Of a stretch of 64,000 bases of DNA, positions 48,552 through 59,665 are shown one piece after another. The stretch's first letter is position 1, and the number at the start of each line of letters is the position of its first letter. Origin of the DNA: Cladobotryum mycophilum (lineage: Eukaryota > Ascomycota > Sordariomycetes > Hypocreales > Hypocreaceae); assembly GCA_036429605.1 (NCBI GenBank), contig CM071590.1:5828001-5892000 (forward strand), read 5' to 3'. The translations under genes were made by a program, and so were the position numbers. A model generated the notes under the pieces. It was not told the DNA's origin and did no database searches. It was given only the letters and a program-made list of their open reading frames with translations.

Positions 48552-48834
48552 ATGAAGGTATGCGACTCCCCAGCATTCAACCTACCAACACCAACATCAA
48601 GCCAACTAACAGCTTTCACAGTTCATCATCCTCCTTACCACCCTCGCCACCACAGTCCTCTCCGCCCCGACCCAATCGGCACAGAACCTCAACGCCATCA
48701 ACCCACAATCAAAGTTCTCCTGTCCCAACAACGTCCTGGACTTTTGCTCCGCCTCCAACGTCCATTCGGGCTGCACGTTTGGAGGCGACTTTACGTCGGG
48801 CAACATGGACGTCTGTAGCTCATGTCATTGCTAA
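48552..48834 (+). CDS. Small cysteine-rich secreted protein (72 aa)
   Basis: The first exon is only ATG AAG (48552-48557). The intron has a GTATGC donor, a CTAAC branch at 48605-48609 and a CACAG acceptor ending at 48621. The second exon is 48622-48834. The product is MKFIILLTTLATTVLSAPTQ with a clear signal peptide, then about 52 mature residues with six cysteines, ending SSCHC. Cys spacing is C-7-C-8-C-13-C-2-C-1-C, which is neither the hydrophobin pattern nor CFEM. Size and make-up fit an effector-like or antimicrobial-type secreted protein; the role is inference. Frames on either strand covering the same stretch are not plausible alternatives. Confidence 0.75.
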
Positions 48835-49347
48835 GGAACAGAGGGGCTTGAGAGGGGGGTACAAGGGGGTCAATTTATGTGCTGCGAGTAAGGGTTATGT
48901 TTGTCATGCCACGGTTCGAGGTTTGAAATTATATCGGGGGGTGGGGAGAGAAGATGGGGGAGTAATGAATACCAGTGGTGCACTTGATGATGGACGGACA
49001 GAACACAAGGAAGGGCTGGGTGTACGATATTGGAAATGATTTGGGAATGATTTGGGATAGCCTGGACTTTTAAGAGTAATCGTAATGTCACCAAATGCAC
49101 CAAACAACACCGCGCAGAAGACGGGCTCGACTATGTGAAATACATTCTCTACATCGTCGAAGAGCCATCTTGGCCCCCTCCCGTTCATACCCCTCCAAAC
49201 ACACTCAAACTCCTCTCTCATCGTTTCTTATAGTAATCTTTATCTGACAATAAGGTCAAATCTCTTCCAAATAGCTAAAGTGATAACCCTCTCCTACAAG
49301 CCGGTGCATCTTACCCCAACATCTCTCCAAGCAAACACCACCCCCTT
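48835..49347. other. Intergenic, no gene seen
   Basis: 3' side of the small secreted protein and of the dynamin gene, which converge here. Confidence 0.5.
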
Positions 49348-51977
49348 TCAACCCCGCAAAATCTTGAGCGCCTTGCTCAGCATATCAATATCCTTGACCA
49401 GCCTCTCCCGCTTCCCCCGACTGCCCATATCCTCGCCCGCAATCGCCTCGAGCTGGTCGGGCGTCATCTCCAGCACCACCTGGTCGGACAGCACGGCCAG
49501 CGGCCCGCCCGGCGCGTGGAGCAGGAAGTGGTCAATGACCTGCTGGCAGACCACGTCGATGAAGCGGCTGCGCGCAATGTCGTAGTACGTGTACAGCACG
49601 TCGTGGATCTTCTGGCGCGTCGTCTCCACCGACGTGTCCTTGCCGATCGCCAGCTTCTCCAGTATCTTGCCGAGCATGTGGACGGGGATGAGCCCGTCCT
49701 GCGCACTGTCCGCGGCGTCCTGCCTCAGGCCCTCGGCCCGCTCGCCTGAGATCTCCGAGAGCGTCCTCTCGAACACCGGGTCGTAGGTGATGGACTTGCC
49801 CTCAAACTCGACCGAGATGAGGAACTCGACGTGGTCCATGGCCCGCCTGTAGCGCTCCTGGAGGTTTTCCATGAGGAACGACCAGAGCTCTTGGCGGATG
49901 CCGACGTCAGGGCAGCACTGCTCGACGATGGAGCAGATGAAGTGGTGGACGATCAGGGTGGCGTTGGCGACGTGGGCTCGGGTTATGTCTTGCCACTTCT
50001 TGGCTTGCTCCTTGAAGGTGCAGGGAAGCAGTTCGCTGCTAAACTATGGGGCGTTGTTAGTTCCTCAAGGATCCAATGCATCTTATCAAACCCATGACAA
50101 GTGATGTACTTACGTTGCCAATCTCATAGCCCCGGGATGTGAGATACTCCACCTGAATGTGCTCCAGCATATCATCGTTCATGGGCTCAGGGCAGCAGTA
50201 CGGCTCCACCAGAATGCGGTCCAGCTCCTCCTCCCCAAGCGAAGGGATCGTGAAGCCAATCATCCCATCATACAGCTCAGCGCGCCCCACGTTCTTCAGC
50301 CCGTCAATCATATCCGACATCAAGAGGCCGGCCAGCTTCTCCTCCTCCCGCTTCGCCACGGCCGACGAGGTCTTGTCAAACTCGCGCGTGTGGCCCTTGC
50401 GGTGCATGACCACGGAGTAGGCCTCGTTGATGGTGCGGATCCTCGTGATCAGCCGCAGCTCGAGGTCGCTAAAGACCCTGTGGCGCGTGTAGTAGGCGTC
50501 GAGGCCGTAGTTCTTGAGCTGCGTGAACCGGGACGCAATCTTGCCAATGTAGGCTCGCTGCTGGTCGGTCGTGCTCCGCGACTCGCCCATATCGTCGAGC
50601 AGATGCTGACTCGTCCTCAGTCTCGACATGATTTCGTTTCGCACCACGGGGAACTCGCTCTTGGTGCGGTCCATCAGCAGCTGCTGGATGCGAACCCTGA
50701 GGGCCGGGATGCCGAGCCTGTCCGCGGGCAAGGTGTTCCATGGCTCCTGGCCAAACAATGTCTGCTCCTGCTGATGGCGGCGCTCCATACTAGAAGAGGT
50801 GTCGTCGGCGCCGCGATTCTTCACCACGCAGTAGCCGAGGTGGAGGTCGCGACGCTTCCCATTGACAAGATCGCAGATGACCCCCTTTGTGGCATTCTCG
50901 ACAGCCAAGTCTGGCTTCGTGAGAACGCCGAGAGTTCGTTTGCCCTCGGGGTCAGCCTCGGCGGCAAACCTCAGGATCTTCTGATTGGCGATATCGCCGG
51001 TGCAAGGAACCACGGCGAGAATGATGGTACGGGTCTCTTGAATGTAGTTCTTGACCATGTTCTTGACGAGATCGATGTCGCTCTCGGTCGTCAATCCCGG
51101 CGTGATGGTCTCAAACATACCGGGGACGTCGATGATGGTCAAGTGATCAGCCTGGGGTCCGCTGATTTCGACACGAAGAACATCTTGGCTGAACGCACTG
51201 CCACCAGAGTAGTCATCGGCATTCGACTTGATGCCCATGACTTCAGCGGCCTATATATAAAGTTAGTAATGTGAATATCAACGGGGGGAGTGTACACCCA
51301 AATCCGAACAACTTACATCTTCAAAGATTTGGCCAAAGTCTTCGGAGCCAATACGAGAAGCCACTCGCCGAAACTCCCTGGCACGTTTCGCTCTCTCGGG
51401 GTCGTCACCCTTGGGGATGATGGATATAACGACGCTCTCGGTCTGTTCGCGACGACAAATAATCTCGGTGGCGTGTCGAGTGCAGAGGGTAACCGAGCGA
51501 GGGAAGTGGAATCCCGTCAAGGATTCGAGGACACTCGATTTGCCGGCACTTTGGTCGCCGACGACCACCATCTGCAGCGTAATCAGTTATCTTGCCATGA
51601 AGAAAGAGAGAGAGAGAGAGAAGAGGCAATGCCAACCTTACCTGGGGGAGGGGAACAAGGTGAGAGATACCCAGCTCTCTCAGCTTGTCCACCTTGTCAA
51701 GGAGGGCCCGATTGCCCAGTCCTTGACCAGAGTCATTAGAGATAGATCCCATGGTTGCTGCAGGATTTTTTCCCCGTAGTAAGTGCAAGTCCGTTGTCTC
51801 TTCAAACGACGAAGAGTCCGTCTCCTGTTGAGATTGACAAGAGTAAGTGTCCTCTCGAGATAGTTGCGAGTCCGTTTCCTCTTGAGAGGCAAAAGCGTCC
51901 GTTTGTTCTTGAGAGAGTGCCGAATCTGCGTCTGCGTCTGCTTCCTCGGTAGATGGGTAAGAATAAGAAGCTCCCAT
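49348..51977 (-). CDS. Dynamin/Mx-like large GTPase with acidic repeat N-terminus
   Basis: Four exons, all phase 0: 51642-51977, 51317-51571, 50114-51250 and 49348-50043, giving 807 residues. The start at 51977 is the first ATG of the frame followed by the unusual tail. Residues 1-70 are Gln/Glu/Asp/Ser-rich with imperfect repeats of about ten residues (for example SQEQTDAF, SQEETDSQ, SQQETDSS). GTPase motifs: G1 VVVGDQSAGKSSVLESLTG, G2 Thr in VTLCTRHAT, G3 DVPG, G4 LTKPDL. Middle/stalk helices follow, then a C-terminal GED-like region (ELWSFLMENLQERYRRAMDH to the end). There is no PH or proline-rich domain, as in Vps1/Dnm1/Mx types. Fungal genomes carry many such paralogues of unknown role; membrane remodelling is the family function. 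Confidence 0.92.
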
Positions 51978-53386
51978 TTGTTTCCTGATCAAAGCTTGGG
52001 AGTGCAGGCAAAAGGAAACTTGGGGGAGAGGACCTGAACCTTTGTATTTATAGCCAAATGGCTCACCCTTCTGCCCATTCATTCACCAATGGAAGTGCTT
52101 TTCACCTGCAATTTACAAGAGCGCTTAGTAGCCTACTGCTTCGCTTGATATTACTGGTAGCCTTGTGTGAATGAAACCGAAAAAGAACATGCATAGTCCC
52201 GCCGGGCCAACATCACTACGACCTTACCCCCCTCCTCTCTCTCTCTCATCACTTTACTTGACTAGAATCTTCTCTTCTACCAAAGACATCTCCAACCAAC
52301 AGGTCCTCTCCGATATCCCTGTCAACGCTTTTTTTTTTTTTTTTGTATGGAAGTTTACAGCTCAGCCCGGTTTCACTGCCAGCGTGTCGAGGCAATGGCC
52401 CGTTAACCAGGCCATTTCCGCCTCGGAGCCTCGTTTCTGAACCCTTTTCTGCCTTGCACGCCGAGGGCCTCCCGCATAGCCCGTTACTGAGACCGTGTTG
52501 GGGGCCCAACCAACAATTTTTCATAGCACTTTGCCCGAGGAAGGGTGAATGATTGGTAACGACGCAGTAGGAAGGATAATGGCTAGAACGGTATGCTCCA
52601 TGGTGGTGAAGAAAGACAAAGAGGTAGGCAGGAAATATTAGAATGTACGTAACCTACAAATGAAAAGGGATTGTCTATTTTCTATTTCAATTACATCAGC
52701 GATAGGTAGGTTGCATTGCATATGTAGTAACACTAATCCACCAATTAATCTACCGAATGCCAGCTGTAAGTCATGGAGGCTATAGCAACATTACATGCAC
52801 AGCCAAATAAATGCACTTTTGTTTCGAGAACAGGCTCTCAAATCAACCAACCATGACAACAAATAGAATAAAAAATTAGTAATTACATAAAGTAAAACTT
52901 ATTTTTGACAAAGGAAAAAAAGAAACAGCAAGATGACTTTCTTGACCTTGTCCATTTTTCATCTCCTCCATACTTGGATAGTGACTCCTCAAGGGTAGCC
53001 ATATTCGGGTGCACAACTAAGTATCCACCCCCTAATGTCAGCTTCCGCAATATTGAATATCAATAAAAATCTAGCACCCAAACCAACATAGAAAACGAAA
53101 ACACGATTGAAACCATACCCAATCCAAAAAGATTGCATTGCTTTGTAGCCAGAATGATAAAACAAGGGCATAAATATACATGAAATGTAGGCGTTACTAA
53201 AAGTTGCTTCTAATCCTCCCCCAATTGAAATGGTATCATCGTCTAATGTCCCTTCTGCCAAGTTTGAAGAAAAAAAAGAAACCCAGATTCATCTAAAACG
53301 CCAGGAGCCCTCTCTCACCGTATATCCAAAACTCCAATGAGATGCATTACATCCATGTGTATATCCGGCCGTGACATTCTACTTCG
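51978..53386. other. Intergenic with poly-T and an AT-rich open frame
   Basis: Contains a T run of 18 near 52330 and CT-rich sequence near 52230. A minus frame at 52989-53261 is open for 90 codons with aromatic, membrane-like residues (FWIGYGFNRVFVFYVGLG). It starts at TTG and uses AT-rich codons unlike its neighbours. I do not call it a gene. Confidence 0.5.
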
Positions 53387-55919
53387 TTAAGAATCCTTCA
53401 AAAGGGAACCCACATCTTGCAGCTGCATTGACGTGGTCACTGGTGGCTGACCCCTGTCAATCCTGCCCCATCCGGCTCCCCAAGTTGGTGCTTCTTGTTG
53501 ATATTGTGGTTGTGAGCCAGGCAGCGTGAAGCCGTCCCCGAGAGTAACTTCATCCGAATTCACATTGTCCCGTAGACTAGTGCTGCGACTGCGGTTGCCC
53601 AGCGCAATTTCATCTGTGCCACGGCTCCGGCTCTTTCTGGACCTCTTTCTCCAGAAACGTGGTCGATGGTGGGCCATTGACACTTCGGATATCTGCGGTG
53701 ATTCCATGATTCCAACCCGAGGTGGCAGCCGATTCTTGGACCAATGACCCCCCTGAGCTCGGGGGTAAGAGAATCCAGCAGGTCGACCACCGCTAAATGG
53801 GTTCCAAGGTCGCAATTCGGGTGATGACATGTTGATGCTACCATTGCATCCGGCGTTGTAGCTAGTACGAGGCTCTCCAGAGAGCTCCTCCAGAGTTAAT
53901 CCCTTCGTTTCGGGGATCAGGAATGACACCAATGTGCCAAGTAGCATGAAAAGAGCAAAGAGTTGTAAAAGACGATCGAGATACGGGGAGCAGTCGTTTC
54001 CCTGGCAGCCCGGTGGTGTGTCCTTGCTAAGCAGAGGAATACTAATTACTTGGGCGACGATTGCGCCCAGTTTTCCCATTGCTGCAGAAATACCATGACC
54101 GGTCGAACGATAGCGGGTCGGAAAGCATTCACCTGGAACAATAAAGGTAGTAGTGTTGGGCCCGGCGTTGAATAAAAACTGTCCGATAACAAATAGGACG
54201 AGCATCGTAGTTTCGGATAAGTCGTGTAGTTTGAAGCCGAGGATGCAGAAGAGGATCGTTAGGAGGGCAAAGCCGATGATCTGAAGCGGTTTCCGACCAA
54301 TGGTATCAATAGTAAAGACAGCCGTCCAGTAGCCAGGGATCGATCCAGCGCATGCGAGTATAATCATTCCAACAGTTTGGTTGTAGATTTTGTGATACAA
54401 GGTGCTCCCCGTGGCATAGCCAATTGCATGAAGCACCATGGGGTTATTGAGACCAAGACCGTAGTAGGCAAGATCCTGTGAAGAGTTAGAGGATTGACAT
54501 CAAGAGACAAGTTAGGGGTAGGTGCCCACCAAAAAGAACCACGACATGGTTGTACCAATCAACACCTTGAAATTATTCCATTCTCCGAAATAACAGGCCA
54601 CATCTGACCATGATGCACGAGGAACTTCAAGGTTGCCATTGAGAAACGCCGTCCCTCGTTTGGCTGCATTGTACTCGCTCTTGGACTTGCTCGAAACATA
54701 GGCCTTGATGTCCGCGTCGGCCTTTTCAACGTCGTGCTCAATGTCGAAGGTGTATCGGGGCGTTTCCGGAATCGTGATGCGGTAGTAGAGCGCAAAGCAA
54801 GCGGGGATGGCACCGACGCCAACGATGATGCGCCATGATCGATCAGCCGCAGCCTGGCATGCATGATCGCAGGCAGCCTCGTTGGGAATGTTGATGTATG
54901 AGTCTTTAAAGGCCACGGTTGTGATGAGAGCGATAATGGAGGCCAATAGCTGTCCGAATCCCTGCATAGAGAAGACGGCTGCCATCATGGCACCACGCCA
55001 TCTTGTTGGTGCAAATCTAGCAAGATTAATTAGCTAATGGATAGATGGATTGTTGATCAACAGGGGGTAATTCTTACTCGGAAGTGATTACTGAAGACAG
55101 GGGATAATCGCCTCCAATGCCGACACCCTGAACTTGTCAGCTTGTCGATGAACATGATGGATAGCAAAAAGTGAGCAGAGGGAACGGAACGTACCATCAA
55201 CACGCGCCAAAAGACGAGGAGGCCGGAAGCGCTGATCGTGGGACTCGGAGCAGCCAATGCGCAACAAAAGGTACCGATGATGACAATGACTAGCTCGATG
55301 CCGTACATTCGTCGACGACCAAATGCACTGTCACCAAGGCATGTGGTTAGCCCAATACACCGTACACGATGCGACCTACCAAAATAGGATAGCAAGTTGG
55401 CGACTTACTCAGCGGCCCGTCCAAAGATGATCATGCCCAACACAATGCCAGCACTAGTCGAAGCCTTGAGAGCTTGGTTGACGGAGCCGGGCATGATGCC
55501 GTTGTTGCCCCCGTAGCCATCTCGCGAGTGCTTGCCGCTCCAGAAGACCAAGCCCAACAGGCAGGTCATGACATTGATGGCGAAAATGTCATAAGAGTCA
55601 AGAAGAAAGCCAGCTCCGGCGACCATGACAGCTCGGACATCTGGCGAGATATAGTTAGTAGTTGGTTTTGCTGACGGCTGCAAAGAAGAGAACATGTAAA
55701 AGGGAGGTAAGAAGGATCAAGCTGAGACGTACGATACAAGCCAAATGGGACCTTGTCTATTTCTGACAAGGCAAGTCGTCGACGTAGATTGGGATCGGTA
55801 ATGTGTGAGTAGTCGTTGTAGAAGTTGTGAAATGCGTTGTTGCCGCCCTGAGTTTGACCGCGACCGCGACCTGATACGGCCGCCGGGGGCAGCATCTCAT
55901 CATCGACCGAGGAAGGCAT
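53387..55919 (-). CDS. PHO84: Inorganic phosphate transporter, PHO84 type (MFS)
   Basis: Plasma-membrane H+/phosphate symporter of the major facilitator superfamily. About five exons; exon 1 is 55733-55919 and exon 2 starts at 55640. Across this splice the conserved motif reads FGLYHVRAVMVAGAGFLLDS, followed by YDIFAIN. Other marks: GVGIGGDYPLSS-type segment at the start of the ADRWRG-like block, IPETPRYTFDIEHDV with the long central loop, and PNTTTFIVPGECFPTRYRST and GKLGAIVAQ in the second half. Total is about 700 residues against about 590 in yeast Pho84. The difference is a cytosolic tail of more than 100 residues after the last helix, rich in Ser/Arg (RFWRKRSRKSRSRGTDE). Two CACGTG sites lie far upstream (58020 and 59144); whether they act is unknown. 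Confidence 0.92.
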
Positions 55920-57242
55920 GTTGGCCGTGATGCGATGCGATGCGATACGATGCGATGGACGACGCTAGACCTAACAGTTTGGTTGTTTTCTGTTTGAGAT
56001 GACTGATGGATGGAGTCGGCTGGAAGCAAGGACGAGCCCTGTTAGCCGACTACGGAGGAGACATGAGGCATCAGGATGAATCAGGAAAAGCCGAAGAGAG
56101 ACGTCGAGATTGTTTGATTTTTTGGTGAGGCAGGCGTAGAAACTGGCGAACTTTGGTCACGATGCTCGTCGGCTGTCCTTTGGGGGGGGAAGCTTGTGAG
56201 AGCGTCGTTCAGGAGGTAAGGCAAAGGTAAATGGAGCGGGCTAGAACCGTGCTCGTAGTCGCAGCACCCCGTAAGCAGAGAGAGCTTGGCAACAGTAATA
56301 ATAATGGACGGGCTTCTCGGAGATGGAATGCAGGCCGAGACCAAATGGAAGAACAATGCTGGCTGGCTGTCTTGCTCCCTGTGTGAGACTTGATTGATTG
56401 ACTGATTGAAGAGTATAATAGACGATGGATGGATAGATGGATAGATGGATGGCGCGCAAGTATGGATGATAGTAGACAGGCAAGTTCCAAGGAGGAGCCG
56501 AAACCAACAACCGAGATAGATATGTATGTATGTAGGTAGGTATGATTAGTATTGCTCGTCGCCAAAGGAGAAGAAGATTCGCCCCAGGATGGACATGCAA
56601 TGCGGATATGGTAAGATGAAGCGAGACAAACGTTGCGACTCAAGGGAAAGGATTATAGACAGGAAAACGAAAGAGAGTGAGACCACAGGAGGGACGGCTC
56701 GTTTTTCTTGTTCCCCCATGGACCGTTTTGATGGGATGGGGGAAAATAAGATGGCATGGCACGATGGATGAGGTGGTGGACGGGATGGGATGGATGGATA
56801 CCTGGTCTGGTACCCGCCTCTATTACCGGGCTGCTAGTACTGCCACAAGTACAAGTACGGAGTACAATCCATGTGTGCAGATGTGAGGAGGTAGCAGGTA
56901 CACGGCAGGAGTTGTGGAGACCGCTGTAGGCTCTACTACTAGGTACCTGTAGTACCTGTACAAAGTTTTACCGGGTACCCAGTAGGTAAATGTATGGATG
57001 GATGGGATCCAGTCAAACCCATTATCTCCATTTGGTGATGAGGACAGCCACAAAAAACTTCGGTGTGCTGCTAGTTAAATGCCAAGTGATGAGGCGGCAA
57101 AGCAGGATGATTATTCAACGGATGATGAATGGATGTAGTATAAATGTGTGTGTGTACAAATATGTATTACAGAGCCCTGTGTTTGCACAGGTTTCCATGC
57201 ATCACTTCCAACCTCGATTTATGCATCCATTGATTATACCTG

Positions 57243-57272
57243 TACTAGGTACTAGGTACTAGGTACTCCGTA
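57243..57272. repeat. TACTAGG tandem repeat ending in TACTCCGTA
   Basis: Three exact 7-bp units followed directly by TACTCCGTA. Confidence 0.85.
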
Positions 57273-57758
57273 CTGAGAGCACGCTATAAAGGTAGAGGTT
57301 TGGAATCAACCAAATTACTCGTACATCCATCCACCACCCATTTCCTAGATGTCTTATTAGGTACGGAGTTCAGCAGTGCATCCATGCATGCATACCAAGA
57401 AGGGGTAATAAATAAATAAGAGAGAATGAATAAAGAAAATGATTGTAATAGTATCACAGTACAGAGTATTCTGTATGTAATAAGTGTTCATATCCCCTCC
57501 CTCTTCTTTCTCGCCCCTCTCACCTACATACCAAGGTGCTTGCAATACGTCCATCCATCCATCCATACGGAGTAGAGTACAGTAGAGTACAGTACAATGC
57601 AGTGCAGTCCAATCCCCAGTCTCCCCCTCTGGGACCCCTGCTGCTTGATGCTGGGGAGGACCGTCACAGACAAGCATGTACTCCGTAGTAAACAATCACA
57701 GCGACAAGCGGCGGCAGCACCCAAACGGAACGGTGGAAGGATGACAAGGGACTCTCCC

Positions 57759-57803
57759 CTGTACCTGTACCTGTACTTGTACCTCCAACTCCAACTCCAA
57801 CTC
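57759..57803. repeat. CTGTAC and CTCCAA tandem repeats
   Basis: Three to four CTGTAC-like units run straight into three CTCCAA units. Confidence 0.8.
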
Positions 57804-58488
57804 CGCTTTTCTCTTCTCCGGGCATTGTCTCTCCCGGTTCAAAGGACCGCAGAAAAGGGCTGTGATGATAAGCGGTGGGGAAGCAAAGCAACCTTGTCTC
57901 CTCCTCCTTGCTTTCTTGTGCTTTGTCTTGTCCCTGCAGCCGGGATAACCAAGACATCACATCTTTTTTAGACCCTTTTTTTTTAGAGCCTTTCAGACAT
58001 TGTTGACCTTTGAGGCTTGCACGTGCAGGCGTCTCGTCTCGGGCCAATTCATCAAGCCATGCCATCCCATGAATCAACGCCCCCATTTTTTTCTTCTTTC
58101 TCTTCCACTTTGTACATGTACGTACAAGTGCCCGACCGGCAACCAATGTTGTTGTGTGAAGAGGATGAGAGGGGGTCTGGCTTGCATTTCTAGCAGCTGC
58201 CCTAGAACGCCTAGCGCTGGACGGGCGAAGCCTTGGTTGGGCTTCTGAACCCTTCTGAGCCTGTCAAACTTGCTCTTCTCAAGGCCTTCTGCAGCCTTTC
58301 CAGAAAAAACAAAGGAAGGCAGGACACACCTCTCAACTTGTATGTATGGTACTAGGTATGTACTTACGCCATCCATGGTCTAGCGCGGTCTTTTTTTGTT
58401 GTTGGTTGTGCGTGTTACTGCCTACTAAGTATATCCTGACTGTTCCCCCCAAGCAGGTTGTCTCCTCTCCTCTCCTCCCAATGGGCAT

Positions 58489-58519
58489 TGACTGACTGAC
58501 TGACTGACTGACTGACTGA
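58489..58519. repeat. (TGAC)n microsatellite
   Basis: Nearly eight uninterrupted TGAC units. Confidence 0.95.
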
Positions 58520-59665
58520 ATGGACCCCCAACGGGACAGGGATCGATAAATGGTCTATTCTCTTCCGCCCGCTGTAGAACAAAAACAAGCACATCCATGG
58601 ATGGCATCAAGGTCGAAATGGGCCTCGATTTGTCTCTCTTCTTCTCCCCTGTATCTGGTACCTACTCCACCTAGTACCTAGTGCGAAGTAGTAGCACCAT
58701 TTATCCAAGTCTATCTCCGTTCTATATCCGTCGTTCTATCTCAATTTTTTTTTTGGCGCAAAAATCCATCAAACCAGCTGAAGCCACACACGATAAACCA
58801 TACAAAGTCATCGAGTCATGCCAACCACCCAAATCAAACTTTCTAAAGCTTCTAGAAGCAGACTACTTCTGTTAGTGGCATGCTTGTTTTATCTTTATTT
58901 CCCCGATTCCACATGTCCCGGCCGACCAAGTACTGGGTACGTAGGTAATTTAGTATTGCTACCAAGGTAAGGTAGGTAGACAATGTACGGAGTAGGTGGT
59001 AGACATCTCGCGATCCGCATCCCCCCAATATCCAGGGGGTCATTTCACATCATCTTTCGTCTCATCTCACCCATAAGGCCTACATCGTCCATTTTTTCCC
59101 TCTCTCGAACCCTTGTCCTGCCTCGTTGCAAATTACATCCCTCCACGTGGAAGCACGCCATAATAGCCTATCAATCTCTCTCGCTCCCTCCTTCTCACCA
59201 TGCACTTCCGCTCGGAAAAGAGTTGCGAGTGAGCCTCGCCCCGGGCCTCCAAGCGAAAGCACCTGCGCGGGGTCATGAATCATGGATTGAAATCGTGGGA
59301 ACCTTAACCCATGCCCCCCTCATCTTATCAACTTGTCTTAATACATCGGAAACCCACTTTGCATCAAGGGGGCAAACTACCTACCTACATACATACATGT
59401 ACTGGTAGATCTTTCGAGTCCCCTTTCCCAGCTATCCGGCATCTCTCCGCGGGAAACTGCACGAGAGAGGGACCCCGTCCAACCATTTCAATAGTAAGCC
59501 CAATCATGCGCTTCTCATATCTGGGCATCCATCTATTTCACAGCCCTGGGGTTCAACTTGGTGCTACGTGGGGGAGGAACATCCGGATTCGATGGAGCAG
59601 TCAATCAGCTACTGCGCCGACACGTTCTTTGTAAACAGCGGCTCTCATAGATGGTTACTGTGCCA

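Larger units (their letters stand above)
55920..59665. other. Gene-poor, STR-rich upstream region of PHO84
   Basis: About 3.7 kb between the PHO84 start and the MET2 stop. Dense in short repeats: GATG/GATA near 56424-56452, TACTAGG, CTGTAC, CTCCAA, TGAC, and multiple TACGGAGTA copies. CACGTG cores occur at 58020-58025 and 59144-59149. No frame with coding character is seen; it may hold a long PHO84 leader or noncoding transcripts. Confidence 0.6.

Noticed and set aside
50159..51274. 371-codon plus-strand frame opposite the dynamin gene
   Set aside because: Shadow of the GC-rich minus-strand exon; the minus strand has all GTPase motifs and splice sites.
52989..53261. 90-codon minus-strand frame 3' of PHO84
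   Set aside because: No ATG, AT-rich codon use unlike neighbours, and it falls where a 3' UTR is expected; kept only as a note.
58020..59149. CACGTG cores as Pho4-type sites for PHO84
   Set aside because: They lie 2.1 and 3.2 kb upstream of the start; presence noted but not called as regulatory sites.
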